From: Aneurinibacillus terranovensis DSM 18919
Lineage (GTDB): Bacteria; Bacillota; Bacilli; Aneurinibacillales; Aneurinibacillaceae
Assembly: GCF_000430625.1 (NCBI RefSeq)
Contig: NZ_KE387172.1
Location: forward strand, 29,263-86,925
DNA: 57,663 nt
Direction of reading: 5' to 3'
How positions within the stretch are numbered: position 1 is the stretch's first letter; the number at the start of each line of letters is the position of its first letter. Below, in pieces: positions 15,551-25,712 of this stretch. A program made the position numbers and the translations under genes. The notes beneath the pieces were generated by a model. The model searched no databases. It saw nothing but the letters and a program-made list of their open reading frames with translations, and was not told where the DNA came from.

Positions 15551-17548
15551 ATGAATAAGAAGTTCATTTATGAAGGATTACTAAGGCCTGAGCCGTCCGA
15601 TTTAATCTCCAGCATCCAAAACGCATGGGTAAAATATATTAAAGAGGGAATAAAGCCTGAATCTCTGCTTCGTTCAGAAATTATTGCTTCCTGGGAAAGA
15701 TCGAAAAGATTCGGAGTAAATCCTTTGCAGAAACAAGTTGAGGAAAGTATTGATAATGACGAACTAAGTTTATTTCACGAGAAAAATGATAAACTTCTCC
15801 ATTACGCCAGGCCGGATATGAAATTTCTGGCAGAATCTCTAGAAGGTTCGGAAACTATAATAACAATTAGCGATAAAAACGGGCTTTTACTGGATATGTA
15901 TGGTGATCGTGAAATTTTAAGAAAAGCGGGGAGAATAAATTTTCTTCCAGGGGCGGTTTGGAGTGAAGAAGTTGCAGGAACGAACGCTATAGGTACGGTT
16001 ATAAAAAATAAATTGCCTGTTCAGATTTTATTTACTGAACACTTTTGTACGGGATGGCATGATTGGATTTGTGCGGCTGCCCCTATATTGAATCCGTTTT
16101 CGCATGAGTTAATGGGTGTATTAGATATATCCGGTAAATGGAAGAATGTTCATCCACACACATTAGGATTAGCGATTAGTAAAGCTAATAACATCACCAA
16201 GTATATCGAGAGGATTATTTATCATGAAGGATTACGAATGAATCCTTTTTTGACGGCTACACTTGGTTCGTTTGAGGATGGAATTATTATTGTCGATGAA
16301 AAAAAGAATATTTTGAGGACTAATACAAAGGGAGAGTCATTTATAATTAGAAACAATAAGGAGAAATCTCTTAAAGATTACCCCGAAATTGAAGAGCTTG
16401 TTGATAATGTTATAAATAGTAAACGGTTGGTTGTTGAAAACGAGATCTCGATCAATGGTATGCAAGACAGATTCATTTGCACCGTACATCCTGTAATGTT
16501 TGATCAAAACACTCTACTAGGTGTAGTTGTTCGTTTACGTAAAATCGCCCTAAAATTGAATGCGAAAGAGAGTAAAAGTATAATATCTGCGGCAGATTTT
16601 GGAACAACAAGATATACATTTGATCATATGATTGGTTCAGATCCTGCATTTGTAAAGGGTGTTGATAAGGCTAGAAAAGCCGCATCTTTAGATTCTACTT
16701 TACTTTTAACTGGAGAATCTGGTACTGGAAAAGAATTGTTCGCCCAAGCAATACACAATGCAAGCAAAAGAAGTAATAATCCTTTCGTTGCTCTAAATTG
16801 TGGTGCAATCCCTCGCGAGTTGATTGAAAGTGAACTATTCGGTTACGAACAAGGGGCTTTTACGGGTGCAAAGCAAAAAGGTAGCAAAGGAAAGTTTGAA
16901 TTAGCAGATGGAGGCACCATTTTTCTGGACGAAATAGGGGACATGCCTTTAGAAGTACAAGTTCATTTACTTCGTGTTCTTGAAGAGAGAATGATTATGA
17001 GGATCGGTGGTGATAAAGTTATACCGATCAATGTACGAGTGATTGCAGCGACTCATAAGAACTTGATGGATGCTGTAAAGACAGGGATTTTTAGGGCTGA
17101 CTTATACTATCGTCTTCGTGTAATCGAATTGAAAATTCCCTCCGTGCGTGAGAGATCTTCGGATATTCCGCTTTTGGTTAAACATTTTCTTAAACAACTT
17201 AGTGGGAAATTTGGTAAGGAGGACATTCAAGTAGATTCGCAAGCGATGAAGTATCTACAGTCTTATTCATGGCCAGGTAATATTCGGGAGTTAAAGAATG
17301 TAATAGAACAAGCTATTTTTAATATGGAAGGAAACACTATTCTTCCCTACGATCTTCCGTCAGAGCTATTAGCGGAAGAAGAACAAAGTGTAACGTGTGA
17401 AAAAGGACATTTTATTGCTGTAATTAAGGCTGTTGGAGGGAATGTTACCCTTGCCGCTGAAAAATTAGGAATTTCCAGAGCAACAATGTATAGGAAAATG
17501 AAGCAATTAGGCATCTCTTCTGAAACAGTTAATCAAGTGAAACTTTGA
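15551..17548 (+). CDS. Sigma-54-dependent transcriptional activator, AcoR/AcxR type
   Basis: A 665-residue enhancer-binding protein. The N-terminal part (about 50-215) is a GAF-like sensor with [16 protein letters not shown], the AcoR-family signature, and a PAS-like segment follows (about 230-340). The AAA+ domain (about 355-590) has Walker A GESGTGKE, the sigma-54 contact loop GAFTGA, Walker [13 protein letters not shown] and the R-finger region. A Fis-type HTH ends the protein ([21 protein letters not shown]). ATG 15,551 has GGAGGG 5 bases upstream; upstream in-frame codons add nothing conserved. A sigma-54 promoter for the carboxylase operon lies 100 bases after its stop, so it most likely senses the ketone and turns that operon on. 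AcxR plays this part for acetone carboxylase. Confidence 0.92.
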   Translation: MNKKFIYEGLLRPEPSDLISSIQNAWVKYIKEGIKPESLLRSEIIASWERSKRFGVNPLQKQVEESIDNDELSLFHEKNDKLLHYARPDMKFLAESLEGSETIITISDKNGLLLDMYGDREILRKAGRINFLPGAVWSEEVAGTNAIGTVIKNKLPVQILFTEHFCTGWHDWICAAAPILNPFSHELMGVLDISGKWKNVHPHTLGLAISKANNITKYIERIIYHEGLRMNPFLTATLGSFEDGIIIVDEKKNILRTNTKGESFIIRNNKEKSLKDYPEIEELVDNVINSKRLVVENEISINGMQDRFICTVHPVMFDQNTLLGVVVRLRKIALKLNAKESKSIISAADFGTTRYTFDHMIGSDPAFVKGVDKARKAASLDSTLLLTGESGTGKELFAQAIHNASKRSNNPFVALNCGAIPRELIESELFGYEQGAFTGAKQKGSKGKFELADGGTIFLDEIGDMPLEVQVHLLRVLEERMIMRIGGDKVIPINVRVIAATHKNLMDAVKTGIFRADLYYRLRVIELKIPSVRERSSDIPLLVKHFLKQLSGKFGKEDIQVDSQAMKYLQSYSWPGNIRELKNVIEQAIFNMEGNTILPYDLPSELLAEEEQSVTCEKGHFIAVIKAVGGNVTLAAEKLGISRATMYRKMKQLGISSETVNQVKL

Positions 17549-17584
17549 GACAAATGATACAGATAGTGTTTCATTGAGACAAAG
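17545..17584 (+). promoter_or_regulatory. Candidate upstream activator sites
   Basis: TTGAGACAAA occurs twice, at 17,545-17,554 and 17,574-17,583, 29 bases apart start to start. Between them TGTTTCA (17,567-17,573) forms an imperfect inverted pair with each TGAGACA. TGAAACA also occurs at 17,521. The block sits 75-140 bases before the -24/-12 promoter, where enhancer-binding proteins usually bind. The sites partly overlap the end of the activator gene. Confidence 0.5.
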
Positions 17585-17655
17585 ATAAGGCTGGTAGAAC
17601 GCTAACAAAGTCTAGTATTTTCTACAATTTTCGATGATATCTTTTATTTGAGAAC

Positions 17656-17672
17656 TTGGCATGCTTCTTGCT
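17656..17672 (+). promoter_or_regulatory. Sigma-54 (-24/-12) promoter of the ketone carboxylase operon
   Basis: TTGGCATGCTTCTTGCT matches the consensus TTGGCAC-N5-TTGCW with one change, and the GG and GC pairs are 12 bases apart as required. Transcription should start near 17,683. The leader of about 185 bases to the first gene holds a 36-codon ATG frame (17,729-17,839) without a convincing ribosome site, which I do not annotate as a gene. Together with the activator gene upstream, this is strong evidence for sigma-54 control. Confidence 0.85.
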
Positions 17673-17868
17673 AATAATAAAGACAGAAGGGAGGGATAAC
17701 CCCTTTATAAAAAGGACATGCCACAAAAATGAAAGGGCTTACAATATTTGAAGCAAAAGGGAGGTCAAATATTAAAGCGATAAATTGGACAGCATTGATG
17801 ACTTATAAGATAAAAGTAGAAAGTTGTCGAATTTCATAGCAAAACAAAAAATGAAAGGGGAATCAAGA

Positions 17869-19809
17869 ATGGGACTGTTAATGACCATTGATAATGGTGG
17901 TACATTTACCGATGCGTGTTTGATCTATGGGGAGCGCGTGTTTCGTGCCAAGACTCTTACAACGCCGTATGACTTAACCAAATGTTTTATCGAAGTAATC
18001 AAGGCTGCTTCCAAAGAGGTTTATGGAGGGGAAAACATCCGTGCTCTTTTAACCGATCTTGATTATTTGCGTTACTCTACTACAGCAGGTACGAATGCAA
18101 TCGTGCAGAAAAAAGGACCGCGCCTTGGTCTAATCTTGCGCGAAGGGGCAAATCCTTCATTTCTGTTGGGAAGTAATGAAGAAAAAGAAATGTTTACTGC
18201 TATGGTGGATGATCGTGTTGCGGGGATCAACACCAGTGGGGAAGGGCAAGAATTGGAAGCTAAAGTGGTAGAAGTCATTAACCAATTACTCTCCCAGGGT
18301 ACTAATCGTTTAGTAGTTAGTTTAAGTGGATCGAATATCATAGAAGACGAAATTAAAATTAAAAACATTATTTTACGGAAATATCCTCGTCACCTTTTAG
18401 GGGCGGTTCCTGTATTATTCTCACATGAATTAGTTGATGACGCAAATGATAGCAGACGGACTTGGGGGGCTTTAATTAACTCATTCCTTCACTCGGGGAT
18501 GGAGCGCTTCTTATATAATGCAGAAAATGTGTTGCGTGAATATCGCACGAAAAATCCGCTGCTTATTTTCCATAATGATGGTAACTCAGCCAGGGTAGCC
18601 AAAACAACAGCCATTAAAACCTATGGTTCAGGGCCTCGCGGAGGAATGGAGGGGACGAAGGCACTAGCTCAACATTATAACATTCCGGCGTTGTTGACCC
18701 TGGATATTGGGGGAACTACTTCCGATATTGGTCTGGTCAAAGTCGGTCAGATTAAAGAGGATGTATATGGAAAAATTGAAGAAATTCCAACGTCATTCTC
18801 TTTAAGCGATTTGATTAGTGTAGGTGCTGGTGGAAGTTCAATCTTTAAGGTCGTGGAAGGAAAGGTTGTTGTTGGTCCGGAAAGTGTAGGGGCTGCACCG
18901 GGACCGGCTTGTTTTGGACGCGGAGGGCAGGAACCGACTATTACGGATGCATACCTCTTGATGGGAGTATTGGATTCTCGCTCCTATTTCCGTGGTAGCA
19001 TGGTTCTCGATGAGTCCCGTGCTAGGGCAGCGATTGAAGAAAAAATTGCGAAGCCCCTTGGAGTAAGCCTTGAAGAGGCGTTAGTGGCAATGGAAAAAGC
19101 GTATGAGGAAAAGATTGCGAAAGGATTGGCTGTTTATCAGGACCAGGCGAACGAAGTGACCCTGTTAGCTTTTGGTGGTGCAGGACCAATGAGTGCTTGT
19201 GGAGTGGCAAGGGCAGCAGGAATTAAACAAATCGTTATTCCACGTTTGGCCGCAGTCTTTAGTGCGTTCGGAATTTCATTCAGTGATATTGCGCATGAAT
19301 ATCAAGCTAATTTAGTTGAGATTAACGGTAAGAGTTTACAGGAAAAGTTAGTTCAACTAGAAGAGCGGGCTAAACGGGATATGTTTGCGGAAGGATTCGA
19401 TATCTCGGAGTGTACAATCCAAACTCATCTCAGCTTTTTCCGAAATGGAGAGTACCAAACGATTACACTTGACCCATCAGATGCCGTAATCGTCGGATTG
19501 GAAGGAGCTCAGGATATTCGCCTTCATCTTAAAGTGGAAAAGCCGATTGCTCACTTTAAGTTAGAGAATAAAAAGAAATTGAAGGAACATGCTCCAACCC
19601 CTATATATCAAAAATCAATTTTAAATACGGAAAAACAAGCACAAGAGGTTCCGGTTTATCGCTTTGAAGAGATGAAACCAGGGGCTATCGGAGCAGGGAC
19701 CGCTTTGATTGAAGATGAGTACTTCACCTGCCGTATTTTAGAAGGGTGGACGTTTAAGGTTAACGAAAACAAAGATATCTTTTTGTACGATGAAGGGGGA
19801 AAGGCATAA
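17869..19809 (+). CDS. Acetophenone carboxylase-type subunit 1 (HyuA-like, ATP-binding)
   Basis: A 646-residue member of the hydantoinase A/oxoprolinase family with an ASKHA-type ATPase fold. Phosphate-binding motifs are intact: TIDNGGTFTDAC near the start, TLDIGGTTSDIGLV at about 278 and GAGGSSIFKV. In ketone carboxylases such subunits make the phosphorylated enol and carboxyphosphate needed for carboxylation. The gene is first of five in a row whose predicted sizes (about 72, 14, 80, 84 and 33 kDa) follow the order of apc1-apc5 of Aromatoleum. ATG 17,869 has AAAGGGG 8 bases upstream; a TTG at 17,824 is in frame but weak. The stop overlaps the next start (TAATG). Confidence 0.88.
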   Translation: MGLLMTIDNGGTFTDACLIYGERVFRAKTLTTPYDLTKCFIEVIKAASKEVYGGENIRALLTDLDYLRYSTTAGTNAIVQKKGPRLGLILREGANPSFLLGSNEEKEMFTAMVDDRVAGINTSGEGQELEAKVVEVINQLLSQGTNRLVVSLSGSNIIEDEIKIKNIILRKYPRHLLGAVPVLFSHELVDDANDSRRTWGALINSFLHSGMERFLYNAENVLREYRTKNPLLIFHNDGNSARVAKTTAIKTYGSGPRGGMEGTKALAQHYNIPALLTLDIGGTTSDIGLVKVGQIKEDVYGKIEEIPTSFSLSDLISVGAGGSSIFKVVEGKVVVGPESVGAAPGPACFGRGGQEPTITDAYLLMGVLDSRSYFRGSMVLDESRARAAIEEKIAKPLGVSLEEALVAMEKAYEEKIAKGLAVYQDQANEVTLLAFGGAGPMSACGVARAAGIKQIVIPRLAAVFSAFGISFSDIAHEYQANLVEINGKSLQEKLVQLEERAKRDMFAEGFDISECTIQTHLSFFRNGEYQTITLDPSDAVIVGLEGAQDIRLHLKVEKPIAHFKLENKKKLKEHAPTPIYQKSILNTEKQAQEVPVYRFEEMKPGAIGAGTALIEDEYFTCRILEGWTFKVNENKDIFLYDEGGKA

Positions 19810-20162
19810 TGAAAGCTAATATGACGGAATATTTAGCAATCGATCTGGAAAAGGAGCTTTGGTGCTGCCGCAAATGTGACCACGAAATTGCCTCTGCTCG
19901 TGGAAATTATAAAGAAGGTCTTCTCGTTTACAATCGTGATCCGAGAGAAATTCATAAGCCCATTATTAATCCTGATTGGTACGAGTTTACCTTTTCACCC
20001 GATCCGAGCTGGTGTCAGATTCTTGAGTATTATTGCCCTAATTGTGCAACCATGGTGGAAGTAGAATATTTACCACCTGGCCATCCTCCACTACATGATA
20101 TGGAATTTGATATCGATGCATTAAAAGATCGTTATCTTAAAAGAGAGGGGAAGAGAGCATGA
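19809..20162 (+). CDS. Acetone/acetophenone carboxylase gamma subunit (Zn-binding)
   Basis: This small protein (117 residues) has the family pattern of ketone carboxylase gamma subunits: CCRKCDHEI at about residues 18-26, an Arg-Glu-rich stretch RDPREIHKPI, DPSWCQILEYYCPNC near residue 66-80, then EVEYLPPGHPPLHD. The two CxxC pairs form a zinc site, which in the known structures holds the subunit to the complex. It overlaps both neighbours by one and four bases, so all three are translated together. It equals Apc2/AcxC in position and length. The presence of this subunit is what separates the operon from hydantoinase or oxoprolinase loci. Confidence 0.9.
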   Translation: MKANMTEYLAIDLEKELWCCRKCDHEIASARGNYKEGLLVYNRDPREIHKPIINPDWYEFTFSPDPSWCQILEYYCPNCATMVEVEYLPPGHPPLHDMEFDIDALKDRYLKREGKRA

Positions 20163-22333
20163 AGCAAGTTAGTGTAGATATTGGTGGAACGTTTACAGAT
20201 TGCTTTCTGGTTTGGGATGATATCTATTTAGAAACGAAAGCGCTAACAACGCACCATAACCTAGCACTCGGTTTTATGGACGCACTGGAGCAGGCATGTA
20301 AAGAGCTTGGAAAAGATATTCGCACGGTCCTTTCCCAACTGGATTCCGTGCGATATGCCACAACTTTGGGAACTAATGCCCTGATCGAACGAAAAGGGCC
20401 AAAAATTGGATTGTTGACTACAGCTGGTTATGAAAGTCAGGTCCCTTTAAGCCGTGGTCGCGGTTATGGTGATGGTTTGACACCTCAGGAGCAGCAAGAC
20501 TTGCCTGCCGGTCAGCGCCCCGAGCCGATTGTACCAATTCCAATGATAGCAGGGGTTCGTGAGAGGATTGATTATAAAGGCGACATTGTAATGCCGCTAG
20601 ATGAAGAGCATCTTCGTCAGCAAATTCGACTTCTTGTTGACCGCGGGGCCCAGGCATTTGTGGTCGGGCTGACTAATTCCGTTGTTAATCCGGTGCATGA
20701 AAGAAGAGTAGAAGAAATTTTCCTGGAAGAGTATCCGACCCATATGCTAGGTGCGCTTCCTGTTATTCTTTCCCATCAGGTAGCTGAACGGAAGGGAGAA
20801 TATGTGCGCATTACCTCTGCCATTCTGGATGCCTATTTGCACGACCAAATGTATCATGCATTAAGTTCACTTGAAATGACGCTGAAGGAATACGGGTATA
20901 ACAAACCGATGTTAGTCGTTCACAATATCGGTGGAATGGCTCAGTTGAACTCAACGCATGCTCTTCAAACGATTCATTCTGGTCCAACAGCAGGGGTTAA
21001 CGCCGCCGAGCACCTTTCAGAAGAATTTAATGTGGGGCATTTAGTTGCAATGGATATGGGTGGAACAAGCTGTGATATTGGGATTGTCGTAGGTGGCGGT
21101 ATCCGATTCTATGATTTTAACCCTGTAATTGACAGATGGTTAGTCAGTGTTCCAATGCTTCATTTAGGAATTATTGGTGCAGGGGGAGGTTCCATCGCCC
21201 GCTACGATACAACCTTAAAGCATATTGAAGTAGGGCCAGCCAGTGCAGGTTCTGAACCGGGTCCGGCATGTTTTGACCGAGGGGGAATCAATCCGACAGT
21301 AACGGATGCCGATTTGATTTTAGGATACTTGGATCCGGAATATTATGCAGAAGGTCACATTTCCCTAAACAAGAAACGCTCGGAATTTGCGATTGGGGAA
21401 GCCATTTGTGATGAATTGGATATAAGTGTTGTGGAAGCGGCACGTCAAATAAAGAAAAAAGTAGACACCAATATGGCCCACGCTATTTTTAAAGAACTTG
21501 GCGTTAAAGGATATGATCCGAAAAACTTTACCCTCCTGGCATATGGAGGAAATGGGCCCCTCCATTGTTGTGGTATCGCAAAAGTTCTTGACATCGAAAA
21601 AATCTTAATACCTCCGTTCTCCCCTATTTTCTCAGCAGTGGGAGCAGGTATCATGAATCAGGTAAATATTCATGAAAAATCGGTGTTTATGAACATTTAT
21701 GATTCCAATACGCGGAGTCTCTTTAAAGAGTATGAACGGTTCAACTCGATCGTCGAGGAATTGGAAGGGGAAGGAAAAGAGGAGTTGTTGCGTCAGGGAA
21801 TCCCGGAAGAAGCAATTCAGCATCGTCTGGAACTGGATATGCGTTACGGAAATCAGCTGACACAAACTTCTGTTATTTCTCCAGTTAACCGTCTAAATAA
21901 TATGGCTGAAGTGTTGGAACTGGTGAACTCGTTCAGTGTAAACTATGGCGAACGATTTGGGGAAGGAAGCCAGCAGCCTGAAGCCGGTATCCGGATCAAT
22001 ACGATCCGTGTGCTATCTTTCGTTGAGTTGGAACGGGTTGAGTTCAAGAAACCGATTGAAGGTCAAATAGAAGCGCCGGAACCTGTTAGTAAACGTGACT
22101 GTTATTTTGTTGATATCGATGAACCGGTGGTTACAAGTGTGTACCGTACACAATCGATTCAACCAGGTGCTGTCATTGAAGGACCTGCACTCGTGGAATC
22201 ACCTCGTACCACCTATCTCATTGAGCCGGGTTGGAAATTTATTATGGGCGAACAAAACTCGGCCTGGATTATAAATAGTCAAAATAATAGCGCAAGTAAC
22301 AAATTTCAAACGGATACGATGGCCGTAAAATAA
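20159..22333 (+). CDS. Acetophenone carboxylase-type subunit 3 (second HyuA-like)
   Basis: The second HyuA-like gene (724 residues) is a distant paralogue of the first. It keeps the ATPase motifs SVDIGGTFTDCFLVW (start), AMDMGGTSCDIGIV (about 297) and GAGGGSIARYD, and has a longer N-terminal insertion rich in Gly and Gln (RGRGYGDGLTPQEQQD). Acetone carboxylase has only one such subunit; acetophenone carboxylase has two that divide the work of activating ketone and bicarbonate. Both copies here look catalytically intact. Start ATG 20,159 overlaps the gamma gene (ATGA). Confidence 0.88.
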   Translation: MKQVSVDIGGTFTDCFLVWDDIYLETKALTTHHNLALGFMDALEQACKELGKDIRTVLSQLDSVRYATTLGTNALIERKGPKIGLLTTAGYESQVPLSRGRGYGDGLTPQEQQDLPAGQRPEPIVPIPMIAGVRERIDYKGDIVMPLDEEHLRQQIRLLVDRGAQAFVVGLTNSVVNPVHERRVEEIFLEEYPTHMLGALPVILSHQVAERKGEYVRITSAILDAYLHDQMYHALSSLEMTLKEYGYNKPMLVVHNIGGMAQLNSTHALQTIHSGPTAGVNAAEHLSEEFNVGHLVAMDMGGTSCDIGIVVGGGIRFYDFNPVIDRWLVSVPMLHLGIIGAGGGSIARYDTTLKHIEVGPASAGSEPGPACFDRGGINPTVTDADLILGYLDPEYYAEGHISLNKKRSEFAIGEAICDELDISVVEAARQIKKKVDTNMAHAIFKELGVKGYDPKNFTLLAYGGNGPLHCCGIAKVLDIEKILIPPFSPIFSAVGAGIMNQVNIHEKSVFMNIYDSNTRSLFKEYERFNSIVEELEGEGKEELLRQGIPEEAIQHRLELDMRYGNQLTQTSVISPVNRLNNMAEVLELVNSFSVNYGERFGEGSQQPEAGIRINTIRVLSFVELERVEFKKPIEGQIEAPEPVSKRDCYFVDIDEPVVTSVYRTQSIQPGAVIEGPALVESPRTTYLIEPGWKFIMGEQNSAWIINSQNNSASNKFQTDTMAVK

Positions 22334-22352
22334 CAAAAGGGAGTGTGGAAAC

Positions 22353-24593
22353 ATGGCTTTGGATGAATTGAAGCGAGAACAAGAACTGGTAGAGAAGTTT
22401 TTGAAAGAAACCACCCTTTTTCTTGGTCCTGGACCCAGTTTGATGCAAGACCATACATTAGCCCCGATAACAGAAAGGGAAATTGAAGCCATTCGGAAGG
22501 TTACGGATCCTTCTGTTCTTAGTGTGGCACGCAGCAAGATGCAAGCAGGAGCAAACGAAGCGTTTGAAATGCTTGAACAGATCGGGGCTGCACCAGGAGC
22601 AAAATGGGGGGATCTGGTTTGTGGGATCTTTACCGCGAAAGGAGACTTATCCATCGTAAGCTCCGGTGGAGTGTTGATCTTCGCCGGATGTACACAGTAT
22701 GGGGTAAAATATATCGTTCAGAATTGGCTCGATGATCCCGAGGTAGGCGTAAAGCCTGGTGACATCTTCTATTACAATGATGCCCGATATGGTGGAGTTC
22801 ACAATACAGACCAAAACTTGATTATGCCGGTTTTTCATGAAGGGGAGTTAATTGCTTGGATTGTGACCGTTGTCCATGAAGGGGAAAATGGGGCGATCGA
22901 GCCGGGTGGCATGCCATCTGCTGCCGAACAAGTTTATGATCAGGGTCTGGCTATTTCACCGGTTCGGGTAGGCGAAAATTATAAGTTTTATAAAGATCTG
23001 GTCACTTATTTCCAAAATTCCGTCCGTGAACCAAAATTGCAAGTGGTGGATATGAAGGCCAAGCTTTATGCCGCCCGCCGCATTGAACAGCGTATTGAGG
23101 AAACTATTGGTGAATACGGTGTAGATGCTGTTGTTGCCGTATTAAGAAAGACGTTAGATGATACGGTAGAAGAGGTAAAGCGCCGTCTTCGTCAATGGCC
23201 TGACGGCAAAGTGCGGATGATGGGGATTGCTGACAGTACTTTGCGGGAAAATTTATTAATTAAAGTCAATCTGGAGCTAACCAAAAAAGATGATTTATTA
23301 ACTCTTGATTTCCGGGGATCATCACCCGAATTTGCCAACCGTCCTAACAACTCGGTAACAAGCGCGATGAAAGGGATGCTAGCTCAATTATTCCTATCAT
23401 TTATTTGGCCTGATCTACCAAGGAATCAAGCAGTTCTGGCACCAATGGAATTTATTATCGATGAGCATTCTATCTACAATGCTTCATACGATGTTCCGAA
23501 TGCACAAAGTATGATGACGTTTTTCCCGGCGTTCACGGCAACGCAGGCAGCTTTAGCCAAATTTTTATACAACAGCCCGGAAAAAGCGACGAAGGTTTTG
23601 GCCCCTTGGTACAACATGATTAGAACTTGTATCTATGGTGGGGTAACCCAACATGGGGAAACCGTAGGTAATCTATGTGCCGACTTGAACGGGATGCCTG
23701 GTGGAGCAAGGGAAGGTCTTGACGGAGAGCACTCGATTGCGCCGATCTTTGCCCCGATGGCGGAGCAAGGGGAGCAAGAACTGATTGAAGAGGAAGTTCC
23801 GATTATGCAGCTTTCCCGCCGCCTTATGAAGGACAACCAAGGATTTGGCAAATATCGAGGTGGTCAGGGCTATCAAATGTTTTTGACGCAAAAGGATTCG
23901 GACTATTTCGGGTTTATGACCACGACCATCGGTTCCAAATATCCGTCAACGTATGGAATTTTTGGAGGCTATGCTTGCCCGGCTTACCCACTTTGCAAAA
24001 TCAAGGGTGTGGATATTTTTGAGATTATGAAAAATGAACCGGAAAAGATGGTCTATACAGCCAAAGAGATCATGAACAATCGTCCTTTCGAAAATGCTAC
24101 CTACACCACGCATCATGGCGGATTACAATTCGAATTGGTTCAAGAGGGTGAGCTTTATATTATTACGCAAGGGACTGGCGGCGGTTATGGGGATGTACTT
24201 GATCGGGATCCGGAGAAGGTCATTAAGGATGTGGAGGAAAACCTGATTTCCCAGGAGACGGCCAATAACATTTATAAGGTCTTTTACGATCCGAAAACCC
24301 TTGTACTGGATGTGAAAAAGACAGAAGAGGCCCGACAAAAAGAGAAAGAAGACAGGAAAAAGAGAGGGGTTCCTTATCAGAAATTCATAAAAAAATGGGT
24401 AACTGATAAGCCGCCAGCTCATCTTCCTTTCTATGGTTCATGGAAGGATCGGGACATTATCTTTGCCGGATCCCCGGATAGTGTTATGACGGAAGGAAAT
24501 TTAAAATCAGTATGGTTGCCGAATCCAAAAGATGTTCGCATTTCAGAATTAGAAAAGCAGCTTCAAGAATTAAAAGAAAAAATCAATTCCTAA
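22353..24593 (+). CDS. Acetophenone carboxylase-type subunit 4 (HyuB-like, large)
   Basis: A 746-residue hydantoinase B-like protein, the family of AcxB and Apc4 that binds the metal ion and carries out the carboxylation step. Family features are the N-terminal MQAGANEAFEMLEQIG, DIFYYNDARYGGVHNTDQNLIMPVF cut short here as NDARYGGVHNTDQN, the glycine-rich TGGGYGDVLDRDPEKV and MPGGAREGLDGEHSIAP. GGGAGTG serves as ribosome site, 19 bases after the previous stop. The C-terminus ends in a coiled-coil-like Glu/Lys helix. It should assemble with the preceding three products into the core complex. Confidence 0.88.
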   Translation: MALDELKREQELVEKFLKETTLFLGPGPSLMQDHTLAPITEREIEAIRKVTDPSVLSVARSKMQAGANEAFEMLEQIGAAPGAKWGDLVCGIFTAKGDLSIVSSGGVLIFAGCTQYGVKYIVQNWLDDPEVGVKPGDIFYYNDARYGGVHNTDQNLIMPVFHEGELIAWIVTVVHEGENGAIEPGGMPSAAEQVYDQGLAISPVRVGENYKFYKDLVTYFQNSVREPKLQVVDMKAKLYAARRIEQRIEETIGEYGVDAVVAVLRKTLDDTVEEVKRRLRQWPDGKVRMMGIADSTLRENLLIKVNLELTKKDDLLTLDFRGSSPEFANRPNNSVTSAMKGMLAQLFLSFIWPDLPRNQAVLAPMEFIIDEHSIYNASYDVPNAQSMMTFFPAFTATQAALAKFLYNSPEKATKVLAPWYNMIRTCIYGGVTQHGETVGNLCADLNGMPGGAREGLDGEHSIAPIFAPMAEQGEQELIEEEVPIMQLSRRLMKDNQGFGKYRGGQGYQMFLTQKDSDYFGFMTTTIGSKYPSTYGIFGGYACPAYPLCKIKGVDIFEIMKNEPEKMVYTAKEIMNNRPFENATYTTHHGGLQFELVQEGELYIITQGTGGGYGDVLDRDPEKVIKDVEENLISQETANNIYKVFYDPKTLVLDVKKTEEARQKEKEDRKKRGVPYQKFIKKWVTDKPPAHLPFYGSWKDRDIIFAGSPDSVMTEGNLKSVWLPNPKDVRISELEKQLQELKEKINS

Positions 24594-24684
24594 TCTTTGG
24601 TGATTAATATGTTTAACTGAAAAGTCAGTAAGTTGTTCTTTGCGGCTTTTCCAACTGCTATAAAAGTGAAGGGGGGAATGAGGA

Positions 24685-25563
24685 ATGAATTTTAAACAGT
24701 TTTTATTCCCATCAGATACGAAGAGAAAAGTCTGGGTAGATTTTCTTGACTATGCCAATCGACTTTTTGCGGCAGGTAGGGAGGATTTATGGAGTAACCC
24801 AGATACCTTTATTTCCGTCTATAGCCAGGGGCAGGGACTGCTTCGTTCAGATGTACTAAGTCTTTCTATCCTTGACTTCTATGCGGACTTTATCAATCGT
24901 GAACTGGGTGTCAAGGAACCGTGGGTGGGCAGAAAACCAACATTTGCCTTAAAAAAACTGCTGGCACTGGAAGAACCCAGAAATGTTCTTTTGGATGTTT
25001 TATCAGGACTACAAAATCTTTATCGGGGAAATCCGCATATCGTACTTGCGATCCCCTCTCCACAAAGGCTGCTTGTATGGTTGGATTCAGTGGTGCAAAT
25101 TAATCAAGATCTTCCGATAAGCCATGATGATATCGAGGCAGCAGCAATGTATTTGGCCGAGTATTTACGGTCTTTTTCCACTTCCGGATTATCGGCGATT
25201 GTCATCATGGAGAGCGATTCTCCGCTTTTAGATATAAATGAAGCTCTTTCTCTCTACCAGCCCGTATTTAATATAGCGAGGCATTACCAGTGGTCGGTGG
25301 GAATCCAGAAAGGGGGAACCGCTCATGAAATGACCAAGGGCGGGGATGAGGTGGACTTTTATCTCTATGGAGATAGTGAAATTAGCGCCTTGCTTCCTCT
25401 TTGGGAGAAGGGACTTGCCATTGGAGGGGGACTAAATCGGAATTTTTGGGAAGAAAATTCTAATTTACTTGAACTTCCTTCTATAGGGCTCACTTATGGG
25501 ATGATCCCTGGGTATGCGGAACCTGAAAAGGTACTTTCTCAATTGAAAAAGTTGCGTTCGTAA
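24685..25563 (+). CDS. Apc5/ApcE-like accessory subunit of ketone carboxylase
   Basis: The 292-residue product has no domain I can name from motifs, but its size (about 33 kDa) and place as fifth gene match Apc5 (34 kDa), which in Aromatoleum joins the core complex and is needed for activity. It is soluble, with LFAAGREDLWSNP, VYSQGQGLLRSDVLSLSILDFYADFI, and a later part ISHDDIEAAAMYLAEYLRSFSTSGLSAIVI. GGGGGGAATG precedes ATG 24,685. It is separated from subunit 4 by 91 bases, a looser link than within the core genes. A direct alignment to Apc5 is the test. Confidence 0.7.
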   Translation: MNFKQFLFPSDTKRKVWVDFLDYANRLFAAGREDLWSNPDTFISVYSQGQGLLRSDVLSLSILDFYADFINRELGVKEPWVGRKPTFALKKLLALEEPRNVLLDVLSGLQNLYRGNPHIVLAIPSPQRLLVWLDSVVQINQDLPISHDDIEAAAMYLAEYLRSFSTSGLSAIVIMESDSPLLDINEALSLYQPVFNIARHYQWSVGIQKGGTAHEMTKGGDEVDFYLYGDSEISALLPLWEKGLAIGGGLNRNFWEENSNLLELPSIGLTYGMIPGYAEPEKVLSQLKKLRS

Positions 25564-25635
25564 AAATTTTTACGATTAATGTGAAGAAGTAAACGGAATA
25601 GATAATGCCTGTGAAATATGCGGCGAAGGAGCTGC

Positions 25636-25677
25636 AATGATCTCGTGACCTGCGATCACGAGATCATTGTTGTCTTT
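25636..25677 (+). terminator. Strong hairpin between carboxylase and CoA-transferase genes
   Basis: AATGATCTCGTGA (25,636-25,648) and TCACGAGATCATT (25,656-25,668) form a perfect 13-bp stem with a 7-base loop. The following GTTGTCTTT is only a weak U-tract, so it may be a partial terminator or a processing site that sets the ratio of the two operon halves. Confidence 0.6.
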
Positions 25678-25712
25678 AACATCTTCCCTATGAAGAGAAA
25701 GGAGACTGTATT

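Noticed and set aside
17729-17839. Thirty-six-codon frame in the carboxylase leader
   Set aside because: Has an ATG but no good ribosome site, no family likeness, and composition like non-coding leader; left unannotated.
17869-24593. Plain three-subunit acetone carboxylase
   Set aside because: There are two HyuA-like genes and a fifth gene; acetone carboxylase has one beta, one alpha and one gamma gene. The acetone substrate itself is not excluded.
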